Source: Streptomyces roseofulvus (GTDB lineage: Bacteria > Actinomycetota > Actinomycetes > Streptomycetales > Streptomycetaceae). From it: 64,000 bases of DNA. A program made the translations under genes and the position numbers. The stretch spans positions 930,001-994,000 of the forward strand of contig NZ_BAAAWE010000001.1 in NCBI RefSeq assembly GCF_039534915.1, written 5' to 3'. Below the pieces are notes generated by a model. That model was not told where the DNA came from, did no database searches, and saw nothing but the letters and a program-made list of their open reading frames with translations. This document shows, piece by piece, positions 54,446 through 63,268 of the stretch. Position 1 is the stretch's first letter. Every line of letters starts with the position of its first letter.

Positions 54446-55228
54446 TCAGACGGGTCCGGCGGCGCTCGCGGCGGTGACGAACGAGGCCGGAAGCCAACTC
54501 GTACGGACGCGTCCCATGGGGCCCTCGACGGCGACGGCCGCCGCGTGTCCGCCGGCCGTGGGGACGCTCCGTACGGCCCAGCCCTCGGGCAGGGCCGAGG
54601 GGTCGCGCTCGCCGAGGTAGTCCTTGGCGAGGGAGCGGGCCACGCCGATGCCGATGCCCTTGAGATACGCCTCCTTGCGGCACCAGATGCGGGCGAACGC
54701 CTCGGGCGCGTGCCCGGCGTCGGCGATCTCGGCCCGTTCCGCCGGATGCAGGGCCGCGGTCACCTCGTGGACGGTGGTGGCCAGGGGGAAGGTCTCGACG
54801 TCGACGCCGAGGGGGCGGGCGGCGATGCCGATGAGGACGACGTCGCCGCTGTGCGACAGGGAGAAGTGCGGGGCGCCGGGCGGGCCGTCGACGGCCGGGC
54901 GGCCGTGCGGGGCGCCGCAGCCCGGGCAGGGCTCCCTGCGGTACGCGACCTCGGCCGGCCCGACGCCGAGGCGCGGGGCGAGCAGGCGGCGCAGGGCGAT
55001 GTGGCCGATGCCGTACCGGAGCCGGTCCGCGACCCGGAGCGGCTTGGCGAACCGGTCGCGCTCCTCGGCGTCGAGTTCGGAGAGGTCGAGGTCGCCCTCG
55101 GCGAGGTGGTCCACCCGCAGCTGCCACAGGTCGACGGCGGTCCCGGCGCGGCCGGTGTCCGTGCCGACGGCGGGCGTGCGGGGCTCGGGGGCGGGGTCGC
55201 CGAGGCGGTCGATGATCACACGGGTCAT
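54446..55228 (-). CDS. 4'-phosphopantetheinyl transferase, Sfp type
   Basis: The 260-residue protein carries the Sfp/PPTase signature: HFSLSHSGDVVLIGIA, LGVDVE (Mg2+-binding Asp and Glu, near 140-144), and WCRKEAYLKGIGIG (Glu and Lys, about 182-195). It transfers phosphopantetheine from CoA to carrier-protein serines of PKS, NRPS or fatty acid synthase. The zinc-like CPGC cluster (REPCPGCGAPHGRP, near 98-111) is common in actinobacterial members. It is downstream of the kinase gene by 24 bp on the same strand and may be co-transcribed. No adjacent megasynthase gene is present, suggesting a general-use enzyme. Confidence 0.93.
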   Translation of the reverse strand: MTRVIIDRLGDPAPEPRTPAVGTDTGRAGTAVDLWQLRVDHLAEGDLDLSELDAEERDRFAKPLRVADRLRYGIGHIALRRLLAPRLGVGPAEVAYRREPCPGCGAPHGRPAVDGPPGAPHFSLSHSGDVVLIGIAARPLGVDVETFPLATTVHEVTAALHPAERAEIADAGHAPEAFARIWCRKEAYLKGIGIGVARSLAKDYLGERDPSALPEGWAVRSVPTAGGHAAAVAVEGPMGRVRTSWLPASFVTAASAAGPV

Positions 55229-55252
55229 TAAATCAGCGCGGTCCGCGCCGAC

Positions 55253-57538
55253 TCAGGGCGCGCCGGGGGCAGTTGGCCCGGCGGCGCCGCGGACGTCGGG
55301 AGCCGCCGCGGTGCCGCGGCGGACGGCGTCGGCCTCGGTGTGGCGGCCGAGCCGGTCGAGGCAGTGGGTGAGGTCGGCGAGTGCGGCGAGGGTGTCCGGG
55401 TGCAGCGGCCCGAGGATCCGGCCGCGGGCCTCGGCGAGGGACCGCAGCGGGGCGAGGGCCTCCTCCCAGCGGCCGAGCCGGCCGAGGAAGACGGCGGCCT
55501 CGCGGCGGCTGCGGAGGGTGTCGGGGTGGTCCGCGCCGAGGACCCGCCGGCGGGCGGCGTGCACGGACTGGGCGGCGTCGAGCGCCTCCTGCCAGCGGCC
55601 GAGCCGGCCGAGGTGGACGGCGAGGGCGTGCCGGACGCGCAGCGTCTCCGGCGCGTCGGCGCCCTGGGTGCGGGTACGGACGGCGACCAGGTCGCGGCAG
55701 ACGGCGAGGGCGTCGGCGGCCCGGCCGAGCCGGCCCAGACAGGCGCTGGTCTCGTAGCGGGCGGCGAGCGTGTCCGGGTGGTCCGGGCCGAGCGAGGCGG
55801 CGCGGCCCTCGGCCACCGCCCGGTACTGGTCGAGGGCTTCCTCGGCGCGGCCCAGCCGGCCCAGGGTGTGGGCGAGTTCGTGGCGCGTGACCAGGGTGTC
55901 GGGGTGGTTCGGGCCGAGCAGCCGGGTGCGGGTGTCGGCGACGGCGAGGGCGGTGCGGTACGACTCCTCCAGGCGGCCGAGCCGGGCGAGGGTGTACGCG
56001 AGGTTGTGGCGGCAGCGCAGGGTGTCGGGGTGGTCGGCGCCGGCGGTGCGCTCGCGGATCGCGAGGACGTCGGCGTAGACCGTGTGCGCCTCCGCGTGCC
56101 GGCCGAGCCGGCCGAGGGTGTAGGCGCACTCCTGGCGGGCGGCCAGGGTGTCGGGGTGCTCGGGTCCCAGGACGCGGGCCCGGGCGTCGGCGACGCGCTC
56201 GAACGCCTCCAGAGCCTCGTCCTTGCGGCCGAGCCGGCCCAGCGCGAAGGCGAGCTCGTAGGCGCTGGCCAGGGTGTCGGGGTGGTCGGGTCCGAGCACC
56301 CGGGTCCGGTCCCCGGCGACGGAGCGGTGCAGCTGCTCCGCCTCCGCCCAGCGGCCCAGCCGGCCGAGGCCGAGGCCGGCCCGGTGGCGGGCGGCGAGGA
56401 CGGCGAGCAGTTCGGGCGTGGCGTCGGTGGCGGGGCGGGCCGGGTGGTCGATCCCGGCGACGCCCGGACGCGCGGTGGTCCACTCGGTGGTGAGGACGGC
56501 GGCGGCCGGGTCGTGGCCGGAGACGCGGGGCGCGCCGGGCGGGACGGGGCGGGGCCCGCCGGTGACGGACCGGGCCCACGCGGGCGTGCCGCCGGATTCC
56601 GGTACGGGGACGGGGACGGTGCCGGCTCCGTCGGTGGGGTGCGGCGGGCGGTGCGGCAGCGGCGGCGTGAAGGGTCCGCCGCCGCCGACCGTGCGGCCGT
56701 CGACGATCCGGCGGCGCAGGTCCGAGGCGTCGCGCGGGCGCTGGTCGGGCACCTTGGCGAGCAGGTCGACGACGAGCCGGTCGAAGTAGTCGGGCAGCTC
56801 GGAGCGGAGGGAGCGCGGCGGGCTGGGCACGGTGTCCCGGTGGCCGACGAGCACGGCCCAGGAGTCGTCGAGGTCGAACGGCGGCGCGCCGGTGGCCAGT
56901 TCGTACAGCACGCAGCCCAGCGAGTACAGGTCGCTGCGGTGGTCGATGTCGCCGCCGCCGATCTGCTCCGGGGACATGTAGTGGGGGGTGCCCATGGCGA
57001 TGCCGGTGCCGGTGAGGCGGGAGGTGAAGCCCATGTCGGCGCCGAGGCGCGCTATCCCGAAGTCGCAGATCTTCACCGTGCCGTCGCGCAGCCGCATGAT
57101 GTTGGCGGGCTTCAGGTCACGGTGCACGATGCCCATGCGGTGGGTGTACTCCAGCGCGTCGGCGACCTGGTCGGCGATGTCGACGACCTCGTGGACCGGC
57201 AGCGGGCCGCGGGCGTTGGAGGCGAGGAGCTGGCTGAGGTTCTGGCCCTCCAGGAGCTCCATGACGAGGAAGAGCACGCCCTCGTACTCGCCGAAGTCGT
57301 GGACGACGGTGATTCCCCGGTGCTGGAGCGCCGCCGCGACCCGGGCCTCGCGGCGGAACCGCTCGCGGACCACGGTCTGCACGCCCGCGTCCTGGTGCGG
57401 GCCCAGCGGCTTGAGGCACTTGACCGCCACCCCGCGGCCCAGTGCCTCGTCGGTGGACCGCCACACCTCGCCCATGCCGCCGCGGCCGATGACCTCGTGC
57501 AGGCGGTAGCGCCCCTGGATCAGTCTGGTGTCCCCCAT
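55253..57538 (-). CDS. Soluble Ser/Thr protein kinase with nine 42-residue TPR units
   Basis: ATG 57538 (MGDTRLIQGRYRL) gives 761 residues. The Hanks-type kinase domain spans about 9-275: GRGGMGEVW (18-26), ATP Lys39, HRD 138-140, KPAN, DFG 158-160, MSPEQ. A Pro/Gly-rich linker (280-375) leads to nine consecutive 42-residue units of TPR_10/kinesin-light-chain type, each with LGRLGR followed by EA and ending in HPDT. No transmembrane segment or PASTA domain is present, so it is cytoplasmic. TPR repeats likely bind substrate or partner proteins. Its start overlaps the end of the DUF2236 gene by 19 bp, and the two genes are likely coupled. Confidence 0.94.
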   Translation of the reverse strand: MGDTRLIQGRYRLHEVIGRGGMGEVWRSTDEALGRGVAVKCLKPLGPHQDAGVQTVVRERFRREARVAAALQHRGITVVHDFGEYEGVLFLVMELLEGQNLSQLLASNARGPLPVHEVVDIADQVADALEYTHRMGIVHRDLKPANIMRLRDGTVKICDFGIARLGADMGFTSRLTGTGIAMGTPHYMSPEQIGGGDIDHRSDLYSLGCVLYELATGAPPFDLDDSWAVLVGHRDTVPSPPRSLRSELPDYFDRLVVDLLAKVPDQRPRDASDLRRRIVDGRTVGGGGPFTPPLPHRPPHPTDGAGTVPVPVPESGGTPAWARSVTGGPRPVPPGAPRVSGHDPAAAVLTTEWTTARPGVAGIDHPARPATDATPELLAVLAARHRAGLGLGRLGRWAEAEQLHRSVAGDRTRVLGPDHPDTLASAYELAFALGRLGRKDEALEAFERVADARARVLGPEHPDTLAARQECAYTLGRLGRHAEAHTVYADVLAIRERTAGADHPDTLRCRHNLAYTLARLGRLEESYRTALAVADTRTRLLGPNHPDTLVTRHELAHTLGRLGRAEEALDQYRAVAEGRAASLGPDHPDTLAARYETSACLGRLGRAADALAVCRDLVAVRTRTQGADAPETLRVRHALAVHLGRLGRWQEALDAAQSVHAARRRVLGADHPDTLRSRREAAVFLGRLGRWEEALAPLRSLAEARGRILGPLHPDTLAALADLTHCLDRLGRHTEADAVRRGTAAAPDVRGAAGPTAPGAP

Positions 57539-58416
57539 CGTGTGCCGTCGCCCCCGTCGATTCCGTGCACGCTCTCCGGCCCGTCCAGTATGGCCGGAGC
57601 CTCGGACAGTGTGTACGGGTCGGGTCGGGTGTCCGGCCCGAGGCGGTCCATGGCGCGCAGGATGTGGCGGGGCGGCAGCCGCCAGCGGAGCTCGGCGGGG
57701 ATGCGGCGCAGCAGGCCCGCCGTTGAGGTGAGGCGGCGGGTGACGGTCGCGGCGGGCGGCACGGGGCGGCCGTAGAGCTCGTGGGCCCAGTCCGGCAGCG
57801 TGTCGTACGCCAGCGAGCTGATCCGCCGCCACACCAGCGCCCGCCCCGCGACCAGCGCGGGCGGTACGGGCGGCTTGCGCAGGAAGTCGAGGACGGCGAA
57901 CGCGTCCTCGCCCGCCGTGAGTTCGTCCCGGACGGACGCGAAGTACGCGGCCAGCCCGGCCTCGGTGGCCGGCACGGTCGCCGGGTCGAGCCCCACGAGC
58001 CGCGCGGCGGTGCGCTGTTCGTCCACGTACCGGTCGGCGGGCGCTCCGGTCAGCGGCAGGCCGGAGCGGCGGGCGACGGAGACGTACGAGTCGATCTCGG
58101 CGCAGTGCACCCAGAGCAGGAGGTCCGGGTCGTCCACCTTGAGGAGCCGGTGGATCCGCCGCACGCGCGCGCCCGCCTCCTCGGCGGCCTCCCGCGTCCC
58201 GTAGGTGAGCGTGCCGACGAAGCTCGCCGTCCGCATCAGCCGCCCCCAGGGGTCCTCCCGGAAACTGCTGTTGATCATGACCCCCCGGACGGCGACGGGG
58301 TGCAGGGCCTGGAGGTACAGGGCCCGCACCCCGGCGATCCACATCACCGGATCGCCGTGCAGCTGCCAGGTCACGGAGCGGGGCCCGAAGAGCCCGGGAT
58401 CGGCGTCCTGCCTCAT
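57520..58416 (-). CDS. DUF2236/MpaB-like oxygenase family protein
   Basis: The 298-residue protein is helical, with the DUF2236 landmarks LFGPRSVTWQLHGDPVMWIAG near the start, ALHPVAVRGVMINSSF, RRIHRLLKVDDPDLLLWVHCAEIDSYV and an RISSLAYDTLPDWA segment. The conserved His and Asp/Glu residues match the heme-binding latex-clearing-protein/MpaB fold, proposed to be oxidative enzymes. The substrate is unknown. It precedes the kinase gene with a 19-bp overlap, so it may be a target or partner of that kinase. Confidence 0.88.
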   Translation of the reverse strand: MRQDADPGLFGPRSVTWQLHGDPVMWIAGVRALYLQALHPVAVRGVMINSSFREDPWGRLMRTASFVGTLTYGTREAAEEAGARVRRIHRLLKVDDPDLLLWVHCAEIDSYVSVARRSGLPLTGAPADRYVDEQRTAARLVGLDPATVPATEAGLAAYFASVRDELTAGEDAFAVLDFLRKPPVPPALVAGRALVWRRISSLAYDTLPDWAHELYGRPVPPAATVTRRLTSTAGLLRRIPAELRWRLPPRHILRAMDRLGPDTRPDPYTLSEAPAILDGPESVHGIDGGDGTRWGTPD

Positions 58417-58471
58417 GGGTTCAGGCTACGCGCGGCGGCGGCCGGAGGGACCCCCTCCGGTGCCTCCGTCC

Positions 58472-59731
58472 TCACCCGATCTCCACCACGCGCGCCCACG
58501 CCGGCGGCCGCCACAGCCGGTCGTCCTCCTCGTCGTCCTGATCCGTACGGGACGGGCGGGGGAAGAGGCCGACGACGGTCCGGCAGGAGGGGGCGTGCTC
58601 GGGCCAGGGGGTCTGGCCGTCGGTGAAGACGACCAGGGCGTCGGGGCGGGGGGTGAGGCGGAGGGCGCGGGCGAAGCCGGCGCGGAGGTCGGTGCCGCCG
58701 CCTCCGACGAGGGGGATCTCGGCGTCGGCGCAGAGGCGGCGGGCGGCGTGGGCGGTGGCGTCGCAGGCGACGACGGTGACGAGGTCGCGGCGACCGCCGA
58801 GGGCGTCGGTGAGGGCGGTGACCTCCAGGAGGGCGCTGCCGAGTTCGGTGTCGGAGACGGAGCCGGAGGTGTCGACGACGACGGCGACGTGGGGCGGGGT
58901 GCGGCGGAGGCCGGGGAGGACGACGCCGGGGAGGGAGGCGGCGCGGCGGGCGGGCCGGCGGTAGGTGTAGTCGCCACCGGCGCCGGACGAGGAGACGGCG
59001 GAGCGGAGGGCCGCGCCGAGGAGGTCGCGCCAGGGCTGGGTCGGGTGGCAGACCTGCTCGGCCCAGCGCTTCCAGCCCTCCGGGGCGGTGCCGGGGCTGC
59101 CCTTGATGCCCTGGGCGACGCGGAAGACGACGGCTTCGCGTTCCTGCGGGGTGAGCCCGTCGGCACCGTCGGGGCCGAGTTCCCACGGGCGGTCGTGGCC
59201 GTCGGCGCCGCTGCCGCAGTCGAGCCAGGCCATGTCGGCGGTGCGGGGCGTGATGCGTACGGCGCGGAGGTAGTCCTCCATCAGCAGGCCGGGGGCCAGG
59301 TCGAGCGTCTCGGGACGGAGGGCGCCGGCCGGGCGCGGAAGGCCCTCGCCGTAGATGTCGTCGTTGATCTCGAAGTCGCCGGCGATGTTCACGCGGAGGC
59401 GTTCGGCCGCGCCGTCGCCGACGGAGCCGAGGTCGCGGGCGAGGCGGTCGCCGCGCCCGTGGTGGTCGCGGAGGAGGTGGGCGACCTCGTGCACCCAGAC
59501 GCCGGCGAGCTCCCGCATCGGGGTGCGGTCGACGAAGGCCGGGGAGACGTACATCCGCCAGTGGCGGTCGACGCCCATGGTGGGGACCGCCCGGGTGGGT
59601 ACCACCCGGAGGGCGAAGAGGGCGGTGGCGAGGTAGGGGCGGACCCGGACGGCGTAGAGGCGGGCGGTGTACAGCTTGTCGTGGTCGAGGGCCTGCGCGG
59701 CCGGGACCGGCGGAGCGGCCGGTGCCTTCAT
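58472..59731 (-). CDS. HEXXH metallopeptidase-like/VWA-like protein (DUF2201 type)
   Basis: The 419-residue protein starts at ATG 59731, overlapping the MoxR stop by four bases (ATGA). The N-terminal half resembles a zinc metallopeptidase with HEVAHLLRDHH (HExxH at 81-85) and a downstream acidic segment (AGDFEINDDIYG, about 117-128) that can supply a third ligand. The C-terminal part is a VWA-like domain with an intact MIDAS start, DTSGS (287-291), and later Thr/Asp (GGGGTDLRAG, VVFTDGQTP). Proteins of this layout (DUF2201) are co-encoded with MoxR ATPases and thought to act in metal- or complex-assembly. The exact role is unknown. Confidence 0.9.
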   Translation of the reverse strand: MKAPAAPPVPAAQALDHDKLYTARLYAVRVRPYLATALFALRVVPTRAVPTMGVDRHWRMYVSPAFVDRTPMRELAGVWVHEVAHLLRDHHGRGDRLARDLGSVGDGAAERLRVNIAGDFEINDDIYGEGLPRPAGALRPETLDLAPGLLMEDYLRAVRITPRTADMAWLDCGSGADGHDRPWELGPDGADGLTPQEREAVVFRVAQGIKGSPGTAPEGWKRWAEQVCHPTQPWRDLLGAALRSAVSSSGAGGDYTYRRPARRAASLPGVVLPGLRRTPPHVAVVVDTSGSVSDTELGSALLEVTALTDALGGRRDLVTVVACDATAHAARRLCADAEIPLVGGGGTDLRAGFARALRLTPRPDALVVFTDGQTPWPEHAPSCRTVVGLFPRPSRTDQDDEEDDRLWRPPAWARVVEIG

Positions 59732-60972
59732 CGGCGGCCCCCGGCCGTCGCGGCCGGCCGGACCGCCCGCCGGGAGAGGGCGACGGTCCCGGCGAGGCGT
59801 TCGATGTCGGCGGGCACGTCCCAGCCGTCGCGGCGGAGTGCGGCGAGGGTGGTGGCGGGGACGACCACGAGGTCCGGCGGTCCGGTCTCGGCGGCGCGGG
59901 CCAGCAGGGCCCACGCGGCGTCCCAGCGGTCGCGCGCGGGGCGCTCGCGGACGGCGGCGACGACGCCTTCGAGGGCGGCCTGGCGGCGGTCGCCGCGTTC
60001 GGGGAGCACGGCGGCGGCCGGGTCGGCGAGGAGGTCCTCGGGGTCGGGCAGGTCCATCCGGTCGAGCCAGGCGAGGAGTTCGAAGCCCGGCCCGTCGCCG
60101 ACGGTGCCCCGGACCAGGGCGGAGAGGACCTCGCGGGAGGAGCCGGCGACGGTCGCGAAGGCGATCAGCCGCAGGGTCATGTCCCAACTGCGGGGCGAGG
60201 GCCAGGGGCCGCCCCGCCGGGTCTCGTCCCCGGGCAGCCGGTGGACGAGCGCGGGCCGCGCGCCGAGCAGCCCGCAGACCGCCCGGCGGGCGCGGTCGAC
60301 GGCCTCGGGGAGCCGCAGCGGGTCGAGGCGGGGCAGGGTGGCGCGGGGCCAGGTTCCGCCGAGGCCCCGGACGACGACGTCGTGCTCGTGGGTCCAGCGG
60401 AGGTGGACGAAGCGGTTGGCGAGCGGGGCGCTCAGCTCCCAGCCGTCGGCGGCGGAGGCGCGGGGGTTGGCGGCGGCCACGATCCGCACCCCGGGCGGCA
60501 GGGTGAGGGCTCCGACCCGGCGCTCCAGGACGAGCCGGAGGAGGGCGGCCTGGACGGCGGGCGGGGCGGTGGACAGCTCGTCGAGGAAGAGCAGGCCACG
60601 GCCCTCCCGGACGAGCCGGACGGCCCAGTCGGGCGGCGCCATCGCCACCCCGCGGACGGCCGGGTCGTCGCCGAGGACAGGCAGCCCGGAGAAGTCGGTC
60701 GGTTCGTGCACGCTGGCGATGACGGTGGTGAGCGGCAGGTCGAGTTCCTCGGCGAGCCGGGTCAGGGCGGCGGTCTTGCCGATGCCGGGCTCGCCCCAGA
60801 GGAGGACGGGCAGGTCGGCGGCGACGGCGAGGGACAGCGCCTCCAGCTGGTCGTCGGCGCGGGGCTCGGTGCGGGTGTCGCCGAGGAGGGCGAGGAGGTC
60901 GGCGGCGACGTCGAGAGGGGCGGGGATCGGGGCGGAGCTGGGGACGGGGATCGGGGTGGTCGGGGAAGGCAT
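59728..60972 (-). CDS. MoxR-family AAA+ ATPase
   Basis: The start at ATG 60972 (MPSPTTPIPV) has AGGTGA eight bases upstream; an ATG at 60981 is the alternative. The 414-residue protein has Walker A GEPGIGKT (60-67), Walker B LLFLDEL (127-133), sensor 1 (AAANPR) and a helical C-terminal lid. MoxR ATPases couple nucleotide hydrolysis to remodelling of a VWA partner, here the downstream gene product. It lies between the unknown 499-residue protein and the VWA/HEXXH protein. Spacing to the upstream gene is 106 bp, so an internal promoter is possible, but the arrangement looks operonic. Confidence 0.93.
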   Translation of the reverse strand: MPSPTTPIPVPSSAPIPAPLDVAADLLALLGDTRTEPRADDQLEALSLAVAADLPVLLWGEPGIGKTAALTRLAEELDLPLTTVIASVHEPTDFSGLPVLGDDPAVRGVAMAPPDWAVRLVREGRGLLFLDELSTAPPAVQAALLRLVLERRVGALTLPPGVRIVAAANPRASAADGWELSAPLANRFVHLRWTHEHDVVVRGLGGTWPRATLPRLDPLRLPEAVDRARRAVCGLLGARPALVHRLPGDETRRGGPWPSPRSWDMTLRLIAFATVAGSSREVLSALVRGTVGDGPGFELLAWLDRMDLPDPEDLLADPAAAVLPERGDRRQAALEGVVAAVRERPARDRWDAAWALLARAAETGPPDLVVVPATTLAALRRDGWDVPADIERLAGTVALSRRAVRPAATAGGRR

Positions 60973-61078
60973 GGGTGGCATCACCTGGGTGGGTGTGGGC
61001 GTGCCGGAGCACGGAGGCGTACGGGGAGGGCCGAGCGGCCTCGCCGGGGGGCGGTACGGCGCACGCGCGCGTGCCGGG

Positions 61079-62578
61079 TCAGCGGGCGAGGGCGTGGCGA
61101 GGGTGGTCGCGACGGTCGAGCGGGCGGGGCGCGGGGCCGGTGGACCGGGGACTTCGGGTGCGCCGGGCGCGTCCGTGGTCCGGGCCGGGGCCGGGGGCGG
61201 CGGCGGGCGGGGGTTCGGGGACGGTGCCGGGGCCGGTGGCGCGCAGGCCCGCCCGGTAGAGCCCGTGCAGGACCTTCCGTTCGGCGGCGCGTTCGAGGGC
61301 GCGGCGGAGGGGCCCGTCCCGCAAGGTCGCGTCGGGGCCGAGGAGGGCCTCGACGACGGCGAGCGCGCCGGCCGTGTCGCCGTGGGCGAGCCGTTCGCGG
61401 ACGCCGGTGAGGCCCTCGGGCACGCGGTGGGCCTCGTCGATCGCCCGCAGGCACGGCAGGGGCGTCCCGGAGAGGGCGACGAGCAGTTCCTCGCGGCGGA
61501 GTTCGGCCGGGTCGTGGTCGAGCGGCGTGAGGACGCCGTCGACGAGGGCGATGCGGTGCCGGCGCCCCTGGCACTCCACGAGCCGCGCGCCGGCCTCCAC
61601 CGGCCCCCGGCCCGTGGCGAGGGCGCTCCGGTGGGCGGGGACCAGCGCCTCGGCGACGAGCGGGTGCAGGTCGTCGGCGGTGACCAGGCCGGCCCGGAGC
61701 AGCGCCAGGTCGGGCGGGGTCCAGGTCGCCGCGTCGGGAAGCACGGCCGGCCGTCGGTCCGCCCGGTCCCCGCGCGCGGACCCGCGGCGGCCCGTCGGCG
61801 CGGGCTCGGCCCGGACTCCCCCGTCCGGCTCCGGCGTGAGGAGCAGCCGGTGCCGGGCCGTGAGGCGTACGAGGACGGGGCCGGCGGCCGGTCCGTCGGC
61901 GGCGAGCAGCAGCCGGGCCTCGTCCGCCCAGCGGTCCACGGCCCAGCCGGGACCGGGCGGTTCGTCGGGCGCGGCCGGGACGGCCGGCCTCCGGTCGGCG
62001 CCGGATCGCGTGCGGAGTTCCGCGGCGCGGGTGGCGTCCCACAGGTGCCGGTGGAGGTCCAGCCGGAAGCGGGGGCTCGGGTGCGGGTGGGGGTGGGCGG
62101 TGGCGGGGGCGTACGCGCTCCGCCGGCGCGGGGGCGTCCCGGCGGGCGGGCCGTCCCAGAGGGCGAGCGAGATGCGCTGTCCGGCGTCCGCCCAGGCGGG
62201 CGCGGTGCGGGCCACCAGGTGGACCGGTCGCGCCTGTCGGCCCCGGGGGCCCTCGTGGGCGGCGTAGACGGCCAGGGTGACGGTGAGTCCGGGGCGGAGC
62301 AGGCCGTCGGGGGCGGTTCTCGGCAGGTGCCAGCGGAGCAGGTCGGGGGCGAGCCGTCGGAGGTCCGCACGCACGCGTGCGGCGAGTTCGGTGCCGTGGG
62401 TCCGGGCCAGGGTCCGGGGGGTCAGGTCGAGGTCCACCCGCGCGGCGGCGCAGGCTCCGGCCCAGTCGCCGGCCAGGCGGCGGGCGGTGGCGGTCTCGAT
62501 CATGGTGGGCGGTACGGCGTAGGCACGCACGCGCCGCCAGAGGGAGAGGCGGGTGTCCTCCCGCGCGGGCGTCCCCAT
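61079..62578 (-). CDS. Unknown protein of the MoxR/VWA gene module
   Basis: ATG 62578 (MGTPAREDTRLSLWRRVRAYAVPP) gives 499 residues. The protein is soluble and Arg/Ala/Pro-rich, with helical N- and C-terminal regions and an intermediate Pro-rich segment. I recognise no domain and see no catalytic motif. Recurrent features are helical blocks (RRLAGDWAGACAAARVDLDL, LRAGLVTADDLHPLVAEALVPAHRSALATGRG). The Arg-rich C-terminal 40 residues look disordered. Being first of three same-strand genes with MoxR and VWA/HEXXH proteins, it is the likely substrate, adaptor or effector of that machine. Confidence 0.8.
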   Translation of the reverse strand: MGTPAREDTRLSLWRRVRAYAVPPTMIETATARRLAGDWAGACAAARVDLDLTPRTLARTHGTELAARVRADLRRLAPDLLRWHLPRTAPDGLLRPGLTVTLAVYAAHEGPRGRQARPVHLVARTAPAWADAGQRISLALWDGPPAGTPPRRRSAYAPATAHPHPHPSPRFRLDLHRHLWDATRAAELRTRSGADRRPAVPAAPDEPPGPGWAVDRWADEARLLLAADGPAAGPVLVRLTARHRLLLTPEPDGGVRAEPAPTGRRGSARGDRADRRPAVLPDAATWTPPDLALLRAGLVTADDLHPLVAEALVPAHRSALATGRGPVEAGARLVECQGRRHRIALVDGVLTPLDHDPAELRREELLVALSGTPLPCLRAIDEAHRVPEGLTGVRERLAHGDTAGALAVVEALLGPDATLRDGPLRRALERAAERKVLHGLYRAGLRATGPGTVPEPPPAAAPGPGPDHGRARRTRSPRSTGPAPRPLDRRDHPRHALAR

Positions 62579-62791
62579 CAGGACGCACCGTGCGTGGTGA
62601 GGACCCCCCATCGGTGTGAGGAGTGAGTGATCATCGCGTGCACGCTAACGCCCCCGCTTCCGGTGGCGCCAGGGGTTTTCCGCCTCCTCCGGCGACCGGG
62701 AAGCGGTTTCGTGCGATTTGACGGGATTTCACAGGGATGTCGGAATGGAAGCGTCGTTCTTCGTCCCCGCCACCGCACGACGGGAGCCGTC

Positions 62792-63268
62792 ATGACCGCT
62801 GGACCCGAGCCCATGAGCGAGGGCGCCCGCTCGGCGCTGAACCGCGAGCTGGCCGCGCTGCGCACCGAGCGCGCGAACGTCGCCGCGACACTCGGCGACG
62901 CCGACGAGCCGGGCGACCGGGCCGACCAGGCCGACGAGTTGAACCGCGCCACGGAGGCGGAGCGGCTGGACGCGCGGATCGAGGAGATCGAGGGCCGGCT
63001 GCGGGAGGCGTCGGCGGCCGGGCCGCCGTCCACCGGGACGGTCGGCGTGGGCAGCACGGTGCGCGTGCGGTTCGGCGACGGCAGCGAGTCGACCGTGCGC
63101 ATCGGCGAGCTGGCGGACGCGGACGACCCGGACCTGGTCACGGCGGCGAGCCCGCTCGGCCGGGCGCTGCTCGGGCACGCCGCCGGGGACAGCGTGGCGT
63201 ACGCGACGCCGCTGGGCCGGACCACCGCGGTCATCCTCTCGGTGGGGTCGCCGGGCGGCGGCTCCTGA
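62792..63268 (+). CDS. GreA/GreB-like transcription factor
   Basis: ATG 62792 has GGGAG about seven bases upstream and gives 158 residues. The N-terminal part (about 8-75) is a coiled coil (LNRELAALRTERANVAATL...RLDARIEEIEGRLRE) whose tip holds an acidic cluster (DADEPGDRADQADE), as in Gre factors entering the RNA polymerase secondary channel. The C-terminal part (about 80-155) is the FKBP-like GreA/GreB_C domain (VGVGSTVRVRFGDGS, ASPLGRALLGHAAGDSVAY). Such paralogues rescue backtracked polymerase or modulate nucleotide use. The exact role of this copy is undetermined. Confidence 0.88.
   Translation: MTAGPEPMSEGARSALNRELAALRTERANVAATLGDADEPGDRADQADELNRATEAERLDARIEEIEGRLREASAAGPPSTGTVGVGSTVRVRFGDGSESTVRIGELADADDPDLVTAASPLGRALLGHAAGDSVAYATPLGRTTAVILSVGSPGGGS

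Noticed and set aside
58205..62626. 1473-codon plus-strand open frame
   Set aside because: Gly/Arg-rich antisense of the MoxR/VWA module.
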